45,695 nt of DNA. Source: Oscillospiraceae bacterium. GTDB lineage: Bacteria; Bacillota; Clostridia; Oscillospirales; Oscillospiraceae. The position numbers and the translations under genes are program-made. The notes beneath the pieces were generated by a model. It worked only from the letters and a program-made list of their open reading frames with translations, did no database searches and had not been told where the DNA came from. The stretch is taken from contig JAFTXM010000110.1 of NCBI GenBank assembly GCA_017465025.1, forward strand, positions 1 through 45,695, read 5' to 3'. Shown in pieces: positions 39,528-45,695 of the stretch. Numbering within the stretch: position 1 is the stretch's first letter; each line of letters opens with the position of its first letter.

Positions 39528-40814
39528 ATGGCTTCAAAACTTGGCGCAAAAAAATGGCTTGCCCTTGTGCTCATAGGGCTCTTCGGTCAGTTTGCGTGGA
39601 CCATTGAGAATATGTACTTCAATGTGTTTTTGTATAACACCATTTCCACAGACCCCGGATATATTGCCTCAATGGTAGCCTGGTCCGCCTTTGCCGCCAC
39701 TGCCACCACGCTTATCATGGGCGCGCTGTCCGACAGGGTGGGCAAACGCAAGCTCTTCATTTGCGCCGGGTACATACTTTGGGGTCTGGCGACCGCCCTT
39801 TTCGGCCTTATCACCCCGGAAAACGCCCAGCGCCTTTTCCCCGGTGCCAATGCCGCCGCTGCCGCAGCCATCATGGTCATCGTGCTCGACTGCGTCATGA
39901 CCTTTTTCGGCAGCACCGCCAATGACGCGGCCTTCAACGCCTACGTGACCGACGTGACCGACAATACAAACCGCGGGCGCGTGGAGAGTGTGCTGGCCAT
40001 TTTACCTCTTATCTCCATGCTGGTCATCTTCGGCCTTTTTGACGGTCTGACCCAGCAGGGCAGATGGAAGGAATTTTTTGCCATCTTCGGCATTGCCGTC
40101 ACTGTGGTGGGCGTGCTGTCCATCTTCCTTGTCAAGGACGCGCCGGAGCTTCGCCCCAGAAAAGATAATTATTTCAAAAATCTCGTCTACGGTCTGCGTC
40201 CGGATGTAATAAAAAATAATCCCCAGCTCTATCTCTCCTTTGCCGCCTTCTGCCTTTTCTCCGTGGCGGTGCAGGTGTTTTTCCCCTATCTTATCATCTA
40301 CATCCAAAATTACCTTGGCATCACCGATTACGCCATTATTTTGGGCGTTGTGTTGATTTTAGCGTCGATTTTTAGCGTAATTTCGGGAAAATTTATTGAC
40401 AAAATCGGAAAAATGCGGTTTACTGTACCGGCGGCTGTTGTCATGCTGACAGGTCTTGTGGGCATGTATTTTGTCCGTGAGAGTGTGCCTGTAATGGTAG
40501 CCGGAACAGTTATGATGAGCGGCTACATGATGATGACGGCGGCTCTCGGTGCCAATATAAGGGATTGGACTCCCGCAGACAAGGTGGGTCATTTTCAGGG
40601 TATCCGCATGATATTTGCGGTGCTTTTGCCCATGATCATCGGCCCCGCCATCGGCGCTGCGGTCATCCGCGGCAGTGAAAGCACCTATGTGGACTTGGGT
40701 CAGGTCAAATCCGTACCCACTCCGTCCATATATCTTGCGGCGGCTGTGGTACTGCTTACTGTGGCAGTGCCGGTGCTGCTTCTTAAAAAGAGCGGGAACG
40801 CCGCAAATAAGTAA
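39528..40814 (+). CDS. MFS transporter, probably for a sugar
   Basis: 428 residues with about 12 membrane helices. It begins ALVLIGLFGQFAWTIENMYF, has the loop motif MGALSDRVGKRKLFI and NAYVTDVTDNTNRGRVES, which recalls the GPH/sugar symporter groups. ATG 39528 has GGGAGCGG upstream. The downstream N-acetylhexosamine kinase gene starts 30 bp later, so import of an amino sugar or a GlcNAc/GalNAc-containing disaccharide is a reasonable inference. Confidence 0.83.
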   Translation: MASKLGAKKWLALVLIGLFGQFAWTIENMYFNVFLYNTISTDPGYIASMVAWSAFAATATTLIMGALSDRVGKRKLFICAGYILWGLATALFGLITPENAQRLFPGANAAAAAAIMVIVLDCVMTFFGSTANDAAFNAYVTDVTDNTNRGRVESVLAILPLISMLVIFGLFDGLTQQGRWKEFFAIFGIAVTVVGVLSIFLVKDAPELRPRKDNYFKNLVYGLRPDVIKNNPQLYLSFAAFCLFSVAVQVFFPYLIIYIQNYLGITDYAIILGVVLILASIFSVISGKFIDKIGKMRFTVPAAVVMLTGLVGMYFVRESVPVMVAGTVMMSGYMMMTAALGANIRDWTPADKVGHFQGIRMIFAVLLPMIIGPAIGAAVIRGSESTYVDLGQVKSVPTPSIYLAAAVVLLTVAVPVLLLKKSGNAANK

Positions 40815-40844
40815 AAAATAAAAGAGAGAACAGAGGGACAGGGA

Positions 40845-41939
40845 ATGCAGCAGGCAATATTTCATTTTCCTACCGACGGAACTCCGGTAAAATGCGAACA
40901 GATAAAGAGCGGACATATTAATCAGACCTATCTTATTACCACCGATACCGGTGCCAAGTACATACTCCAGTGGGTAAATCAGTTTGTTTTCCCCAAGGTG
41001 GATGCCATCATGAGCAATATGGCTGCCATCAGCGGCTTTCTTAAAGAGCATCAGGACGGCAAAATGGCTATGATAAGCTATATTGACACCGTTGACGGCA
41101 AGAACTATTACGATGATGAGCATGGCGGCTGCTGGCGCGCCTATCGCTTTGTGGACAACAGCATCTGCCTTCAGCAGGCTGAGAGCGCGGAGGATTTTGA
41201 AGAGAGCGCCCGTGCTTTCGGCAATTTCCAGTTTGCCCTAAACGAGTTTCCGGCCGAAACCCTGGAAGAGACTATCGTGAACTTCCACAATACAGTGGAC
41301 CGTTACCGCCTTTTCAGGGAAGCCATAAAAGCCGACTGCAAGGGGCGCCTTGCCCAGGTCGAAAGTGAAGTGGCCTTTGTGCTTGACAGGGAGGAGAAGG
41401 CCTGTTTTCTCCAGCACATGAGAGAGCAGGGGGAGCTCCCCATCCGCGCCACCCATAACGACACCAAGATAAATAATGTCCTTCTTGACGCGAACACACG
41501 CAAGGCCATCTGCGTCATTGACCTTGACACCGTTATGCCGGGGCTCTCTGTCCACGACTTTGGCGATGCCATCCGCTTTGGCGCCAGCACCGCCGCCGAG
41601 GACGAGACTGACCTTTCCAGAGTAAATCTGGATTTAGGGCTTTTCCGCTCCTTTGCAAGGGGCTTTATGGAGGCCTGCCCGAGCCTTACCGAGAACGAGG
41701 TCAGAATGCTGCCCATGGGCGCATATAATATGACTATAGAGTGCGGTATGCGCTTTCTTACCGACTATCTCAACGGCGATGTGTATTTTTCCGTTGACAG
41801 GGAAAATCACAACCTCGACCGCTGCCGTACCCAGTTCAAGCTCATTTCCGATATGGAGGAGCACTGGGAGGAAATGGAGCGCATCATAGCTGAGGAACAC
41901 CAGCGGCTTGAGAGCGACCTTTGCTGCCAAAATAGTTAA
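40845..41939 (+). CDS. nahK: N-acetylhexosamine 1-kinase-like phosphotransferase
   Basis: 364 residues closely resembling Bifidobacterium NahK/LnpB. The N-terminal IKSGHINQTYLITTDTGAKY matches the nucleotide-binding lobe. RATHNDTKINNVLLD carries the catalytic Asp206, and IDLDTVMPG the metal-binding Asp226/Asp228. HDFGDAIRFGAS, MTIECGMRFLTDYLNGDVYF and DRCRTQFKLI are further shared segments. It would phosphorylate GlcNAc or GalNAc at C1 for salvage. No lacto-N-biose phosphorylase or galT-like gene is in view, so the pathway is only partly represented. Confidence 0.85.
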   Translation: MQQAIFHFPTDGTPVKCEQIKSGHINQTYLITTDTGAKYILQWVNQFVFPKVDAIMSNMAAISGFLKEHQDGKMAMISYIDTVDGKNYYDDEHGGCWRAYRFVDNSICLQQAESAEDFEESARAFGNFQFALNEFPAETLEETIVNFHNTVDRYRLFREAIKADCKGRLAQVESEVAFVLDREEKACFLQHMREQGELPIRATHNDTKINNVLLDANTRKAICVIDLDTVMPGLSVHDFGDAIRFGASTAAEDETDLSRVNLDLGLFRSFARGFMEACPSLTENEVRMLPMGAYNMTIECGMRFLTDYLNGDVYFSVDRENHNLDRCRTQFKLISDMEEHWEEMERIIAEEHQRLESDLCCQNS

Positions 41940-41947
41940 CATAATTT

Positions 41948-41989
41948 AAAGCAACTATCCTTATATCAGGATAGTTGCTTTTGTTTTTA
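41948..41989 (+). terminator. Terminator of the MFS-nahK operon
   Basis: AAAGCAACTATCC and GGATAGTTGCTTT around 8 nt, then TTGTTTTTA. Confidence 0.88.
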
Positions 41990-42001
41990 TAAAATTAATA
42001 T

Positions 42002-42113
42002 ACATAAAATAACTTACATATTATTATTAACATATAATAGATAACATATTATAATTTACATATATAGACTTACATAATTCAATATACGTAATATAATTTA
42101 CATAATATATAAA
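42002..42113. repeat. Array of eight 14-bp units, each starting ACATA (one ACGTA)
   Basis: ACATA occurs at 42002, 42016, 42030, 42044, 42058, 42072 and 42100, with ACGTA at 42086: an exact 14-bp period over eight units. The remaining nine positions of each unit are A/T-rich and variable (for example ATATAATTT, TTATTATTA). The array fills the space between two outward-facing terminators of converging genes, so it is probably not transcribed. Confidence 0.85.
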
Positions 42114-42121
42114 TAGCCAAT

Positions 42122-42148
42122 AAAAAACTCCCGTTTTCACGGGAGTTT
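42122..42148 (-). terminator. Terminator of the FMN-dependent dehydrogenase gene
   Basis: AAACTCCCG and CGGGAGTTT; on the minus strand it is followed by TTTTTTATTGG. Confidence 0.88.
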
Positions 42149-42160
42149 GGAAAAATCTTA

Positions 42161-43183
42161 TCAGCCCAGCCAGATTTTGCTGCGGTCTATATCCTTGAGG
42201 AAAGCCGCGCCGCACATGGTCATGGTGGATTTCAGCTCGCCCACTATCTTGTCCATGTATATCCTGAAGCCCTCCTCGGCTGCACCGTAAATTGCGGTCA
42301 GTACGGGACGTCCGATAAGAACGGCATCTGCACCCAGAGCCAGTGCGCGGAACACGTCCACACCGGAGCGGATGCCGCCGTCCACAAAGATGGTCAGCTT
42401 GCCCTTGACTGCGTCAACTATTGCGGGCAGTACCTCTGCGGTGGAGGGCACGCCGCCCTGAACGCGGCCGCCGTGGTTGGAAACCACTATACCGGCAGCA
42501 CCGGCTTCAACAGCCTTCAATGCACCTGCCACGGTCATAATTCCCTTGATTATGAAGGGGCGACCTGCATAGTCGATTATCTCGCGCATTTCTTCAACAC
42601 TCTTGCTGCCGGCATTGGGGTTGATAGCCTTCAGGAAGGGCAGTCCCGCACCGTCCACATCCATTGCGGCGGCGAAAACGTTCTTCTCTTTCAGAATATC
42701 CAGTTTTGCAAAGACGGCTTCCTTGTTCCAGGGCTTGATGGTGGGGCAGCCTATACCGCCGACCTTGAACATATCATCGGTAGCGCAGCCTATGACATTG
42801 GGGTCAGGGCCATCTCCGGTCAGGGCCATGATACCGTATTCTGCAGCGGCCTTTATGAGTATGGAGTTATAGGCGCTTTCGGTGTATTTGTCGCCATAGT
42901 GCATCAACTGTGCGCCAATGGGAGCGATAAAAATGGGAGCGGCAAATTTGTGGCCGAAAAGCTCAAAGCTTATGTCGGGATCGGCATAATTGGGGCAGAG
43001 AGTGTCCATGTTGACGCAGATCTCCTGCCATTTGTCGTAGTTGCGTGCTGCCACATTACCGGGGAACTTGCTGCCGGGGCCGGGCATGGCATTGCCGCAG
43101 GCGCGGCCGTTGCATATGGGACAGGCTTTGCAGTAAGGGCCGCTGCACTCTCTTGCGGCGGCAAGAACTTCGTTGTAATTCAT
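42161..43183 (-). CDS. FMN-dependent alpha-hydroxyacid dehydrogenase with N-terminal Cys cluster
   Basis: 340 residues with the glycolate oxidase/lactate dehydrogenase TIM barrel: FAAPIFIAPIGAQ, FIIKGIMTVAGALKAVEAGA (catalytic Lys), VVSNHGGR (active-site His/Arg), FVDGGIRSGVDVFRALALGA and LIGRP for FMN phosphate. The N-terminus holds Cys13, Cys18, Cys21, Cys24 and Cys29 (C-x2-C-x2-C-x4-C), which could bind an Fe-S cluster or zinc, an addition not found in the plant or mitochondrial enzymes. The substrate is unknown; lactate, glycolate or a related 2-hydroxyacid are possible. ATG 43183 has AGGAGG at 7 nt. Confidence 0.88.
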   Translation of the reverse strand: MNYNEVLAAARECSGPYCKACPICNGRACGNAMPGPGSKFPGNVAARNYDKWQEICVNMDTLCPNYADPDISFELFGHKFAAPIFIAPIGAQLMHYGDKYTESAYNSILIKAAAEYGIMALTGDGPDPNVIGCATDDMFKVGGIGCPTIKPWNKEAVFAKLDILKEKNVFAAAMDVDGAGLPFLKAINPNAGSKSVEEMREIIDYAGRPFIIKGIMTVAGALKAVEAGAAGIVVSNHGGRVQGGVPSTAEVLPAIVDAVKGKLTIFVDGGIRSGVDVFRALALGADAVLIGRPVLTAIYGAAEEGFRIYMDKIVGELKSTMTMCGAAFLKDIDRSKIWLG

Positions 43184-43234
43184 GGAATACCTCCTGATAA
43201 TTGATGCGCTCAAATGCGCAAATACACTAAAGAC

Positions 43235-43263
43235 ATTATCCACCAGAAAAAAACCAAAGTCAA
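43235..43263 (-). promoter_or_regulatory. Promoter of the FMN-dependent dehydrogenase gene
   Basis: On the minus strand, TTGACT (43263-43258), 17 bp, GATAAT (43240-43235), about 52 bp upstream of the start codon. Confidence 0.7.
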
Positions 43264-43301
43264 CAAATCTTTGCCTGTTTTATCCGGGTAAATTTGTCCT
43301 T

Positions 43302-44189
43302 TTATACTCCTGTGCCGTCAAAAGCCGGTATCTCTTCCTCTCCGGCGGCTTCAATATCCTGCCAGTAGCCGTTGACTATGCCCCGGCGCAGCATATAGGA
43401 ATACAAAAGCTCGTTTTCATCCCGGCTTATCCTTCTCTCAAGCCCCGGCACGGCGCTGCTGCCGGGCATGGGCGTGTACTGGCTCATAAGGGAGAAGAGC
43501 ACAGCGTCCTCTTCAAATTCCTCCGCCACAAAGTCGATAACATCCATGGAGTTTAGCTCCTGTCCGGGCAGGATAAGGTGGCGTATGAGTACGCCGGAGG
43601 TTAGCATACCATCATCGTCCAGTACATAAGGCCCCCTCTGTCTGTACATTTCCTTGATTGCGGCGGCAGCCACCTGCGGGTAGTCCTCAGCTGCGGAGCA
43701 GACTTTTGCAAGCTCTCTTTTTGCGTACTTATAGTCGGGCATATAGACCTGTACAAGCCCCTCCAGCATTTTCAGGGTCTCCACGCTTTCATAGCCGGAG
43801 GAATTCCACACCACAGGAATTCCCAGCTCAAGTCCTTCAAGTGCTTTTGCAACAGGGAGGGCGAAATGTGTGGCGGTCACAAGATTTATGTTGTGCACGC
43901 CCTCATCCCGAAGCCTCAGCATGATGTCACGCAGCTTTTCCACGCTCACAGTCTCGCCTGTCAATCCACGGCTTATCTCGTGGTTCTGGCAGAAAATGCA
44001 CTTTAAATTGCAGCCGGTGAAGAATATTGCGCCTGAACCTCTCAGCCCGCTAATGCAGGGCTCTTCTCCGAAATGAGGGGCTGCCCTGGCAATACGGGGC
44101 AGGGCGGGGCTCATGCAAATGCCACTGGCTTTTTCAGCCGATCTCAGCACTTTGCACTGCCTTGGACAAACTGTACATTTATACTCCAT
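43302..44189 (-). CDS. PflX-like radical SAM protein (COG1313)
   Basis: 295 residues. An N-terminal cysteine group (YKCTVCPRQCKVL, then GICMSP) precedes the radical SAM motif C-x3-C-x2-C in FTGCNLKCIFCQN, followed by WNSSGYESVETL and VYMPDYKYA. These are features of the PflX/COG1313 group related to pyruvate formate-lyase activating enzymes, whose substrates are unknown. ATG 44189 has AAAAGGAGC upstream. It is in the same direction as the FMN dehydrogenase but has its own start region, so a functional link is uncertain. Confidence 0.85.
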   Translation of the reverse strand: MEYKCTVCPRQCKVLRSAEKASGICMSPALPRIARAAPHFGEEPCISGLRGSGAIFFTGCNLKCIFCQNHEISRGLTGETVSVEKLRDIMLRLRDEGVHNINLVTATHFALPVAKALEGLELGIPVVWNSSGYESVETLKMLEGLVQVYMPDYKYAKRELAKVCSAAEDYPQVAAAAIKEMYRQRGPYVLDDDGMLTSGVLIRHLILPGQELNSMDVIDFVAEEFEEDAVLFSLMSQYTPMPGSSAVPGLERRISRDENELLYSYMLRRGIVNGYWQDIEAAGEEEIPAFDGTGV

Positions 44190-44439
44190 TTTTGCTCCTT
44201 TTATATGGGCTGAAAGCCGCTTATGGCGCGGTATTGTGCACGATTTGTGCAGCATATGGGAAAGCATATGCAAAATGACAAAAAAGCGCTATCTACAGGA
44301 CTGATTATAGCTCCATTTTGTCTAATATGCAAGAAAACGAAAAAATCAAAAAAAAGTACATGAAATTTGGAAAATTTGTGATAAAATGATTTGGAACGTG
44401 AAAAAGATATGATATTTTTATGACAATAGAGGCTGAACC

Positions 44440-44922
44440 ATGCTGGACATTGTTCTGGTCGAACCGGAAATACCCCATAATACCGGCGCAATAGCCCGGA
44501 CCTGTGCCGCAACTGGCGCAAGGCTGCACCTTATAAAGCCGTTGGGCTTTGATATCTCCGACAAGCAGGTAAAGCGCTGCGGTCTGGATTACTGGTATCT
44601 GGTGGATATCCGCATCTACGATAATCTCAGCGAGTTTTTTGAAAAAAACGGCGATAATAACATATATCTTGCAACTACAAAGGCGCCAAGGGCTTATCAT
44701 CAGGCGGATATGAGCGGCGATGTGACGCTCATGTTCGGCAAGGAGACGGCAGGGCTTCCCGAATGGCTTCGTGAAAAATACAGGGAACGCTGCATACGCA
44801 TCCCCATGATAGATGAGGCCAGAAGCCTCAATTTGTCAAACTCCGTTGCTATCCTCGCTTACGAGGCTCTTCGCCAGCAGGGCTTCCCCGGCCTTCTGGA
44901 GCATGGCTCCATGGCGGAGTAA
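44440..44922 (+). CDS. trmL: tRNA (cytidine/uridine-34 2'-O)-methyltransferase, SPOUT family
   Basis: 160 residues with the TrmL signature: DIVLVEPEIPHNTGAIARTC, HLIKPLGFDISDKQVKRCGL, LMFGKETAGLP and the C-terminal knot IPMIDEARSLNLSNSVAI. It methylates the ribose of wobble nucleotide 34 in certain Leu tRNAs. Length and motifs are complete. An AT-rich stretch of about 165 bp precedes it with no unambiguous promoter. Confidence 0.94.
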   Translation: MLDIVLVEPEIPHNTGAIARTCAATGARLHLIKPLGFDISDKQVKRCGLDYWYLVDIRIYDNLSEFFEKNGDNNIYLATTKAPRAYHQADMSGDVTLMFGKETAGLPEWLREKYRERCIRIPMIDEARSLNLSNSVAILAYEALRQQGFPGLLEHGSMAE

Positions 44923-44939
44923 GGTCAGTATGTTTTTCC

Positions 44940-44958
44940 CGGGCCGGCGGCCCGTTTT
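44940..44958 (+). terminator. Short GC hairpin after trmL
   Basis: CGGGCC and GGCCCG around GGC, followed by TTTT; a compact terminator ahead of pgk. Confidence 0.6.
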
Positions 44959-45011
44959 CCCCGGAATGGGGCATAAAATTTGTTTTATAAATTCATTATA
45001 GGAGGCATCCC

Positions 45012-45695
45012 ATGAACTACAACAAGAAGACCGTTTACGATGTAGATCTTAAAGGCAAGAAGGTTCTGCTCCGCTGTGACTTCAACGTTCCCCAGGACAA
45101 GAAGACCGGTGAGATCACCAGCGACAAGCGCATCAAGGCTGCTATCCCCACCATCAAGTATCTGCTTGAGCAGGGTGCTGCTGTTATCGCCTGCTCCCAT
45201 CTGGGCAAGCCCGTCGCCACTTTTGACGGCTATGTGAAAAAGCAGGTCGAGAAGGGCAAGAACGAGGCTGACATCACCCGCGAAGAGTGGGAGAAGTCCC
45301 TGAAGAAGCTGACTCTGGCTCCCGTTGCAAAGCGTCTGAGCGAGCTTCTGGGCATGGATGTTATCTTCGCCTCCGACACCATCGGTGAGGATGCCGCTGC
45401 AAAGGCCGCAGCTCTCCAGCCCGGCCAGATCCTGCTTCTTGAGAACCTCCGCTTTGCCAAGGGCGAGACCAAGAACGACCCCAGCTTTGCAAAGGCCCTT
45501 GCCGACATGGCAGAGATCTTCGTTTCCGACGCATTCGGCACTGTCCACAGAGCACATGCCTCCACCGCAGGCGTTGCTGCATACCTGCCCGCATACTCCG
45601 GCCTGCTTGTTGACAAGGAACTGAGCATCATGGGCAAGGCTCTTGATGACCCCAAGCGTCCCTTCGTTGCAGTTCTGGGCGGCGCAAAGGTCTCC
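45012..45695 (+). CDS. pgk: Phosphoglycerate kinase, 3' partial
   Basis: The first 228 codons of Pgk, the glycolytic kinase making ATP from 1,3-bisphosphoglycerate. Visible are [17 protein letters not shown] (Lys where many have Arg), [35 protein letters not shown] and [10 protein letters not shown] at the window edge. Between HLGKP and LAPVAK about 25 residues more than usual are present, Lys/Glu-rich ([20 protein letters not shown]). GGAGG is 6 nt before the ATG. Strong codon bias suits high expression. The C-terminal half lies outside the window. Confidence 0.96.
   Translation, partial: MNYNKKTVYDVDLKGKKVLLRCDFNVPQDKKTGEITSDKRIKAAIPTIKYLLEQGAAVIACSHLGKPVATFDGYVKKQVEKGKNEADITREEWEKSLKKLTLAPVAKRLSELLGMDVIFASDTIGEDAAAKAAALQPGQILLLENLRFAKGETKNDPSFAKALADMAEIFVSDAFGTVHRAHASTAGVAAYLPAYSGLLVDKELSIMGKALDDPKRPFVAVLGGAKVS

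Noticed and set aside
42002-42113. CRISPR array
   Set aside because: The units are 14 bp with only 5 conserved bases and no spacers of normal length; no cas genes in the window.

Overview
The window looks like a chromosomal segment from a Gram-positive anaerobe of class Clostridia, most likely a gut Oscillospirales-type bacterium. Evidence for this is the large Bacillus-type SRP RNA directly upstream of dnaX-ebfC, a T-box leader on pheST with a UUC specifier, IreB, strong AGGAGG ribosome sites, a Clostridial EtfAB/acyl-CoA dehydrogenase operon, and a recA-recX-rimO-pgsA-cysS cluster. The assignment is an inference from gene content; no 16S rRNA gene is present.

Left end (1-5.4 kb), visibly AT-richer and accessory. 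The end of a cobalamin operon (cobU partial, cobS, cobC-like phosphatase) runs into a 5'-truncated TVP38/TMEM64 gene. Next is a remnant of an integrative element: a sigma-factor-like gene and an overlapping HTH gene, a GC-rich block with no convincing gene, a TnpW-like small protein and a large serine recombinase. Three related 27-bp palindromes punctuate this stretch. The element ends against tRNA-Ala(CGC), which has a decayed copy of its own 5' half 112 bp away.

Core block 1 (5.5-18.9 kb): SRP RNA, dnaX, ebfC, a GH2 glycosidase with a radical SAM gene, ireB, pheST (PheT carries an extra OB-like segment) behind a Phe T-box, a lipoprotein gene with alr, and a PglF/CapD-type nucleotide-sugar dehydratase.

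Metabolic cassette (18.98-24.1 kb): a LysR regulator faces an operon of two VOC-fold proteins, an acyl-CoA dehydrogenase homologue lacking the usual catalytic Glu, EtfB and EtfA. Two sibling terminator hairpins bracket the cassette.

Core block 2 (24.1-35.9 kb): an HD phosphohydrolase, BioY with an in-frame C-terminal extension that has its own internal ribosome site, an MFS transporter, a long minus-strand cluster (DUF1385-prmC-recA-recX-rimO-pgsA-cysS), and an OmpR-type two-component pair.

Core block 3 (36.1 kb to end): a TetM/EF-G-like GTPase fused to a Rae1/YacP-type NYN nuclease, overlapping a ylmH homologue. This pair is the best candidate for an under-described ribosome surveillance or rescue module. 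It is followed by an MFS transporter with an N-acetylhexosamine 1-kinase, a 14-bp-period array of eight ACATA-type units between two terminators, an FMN-dependent alpha-hydroxyacid dehydrogenase with an N-terminal Cys cluster, a PflX-like radical SAM protein, trmL and the start of pgk.
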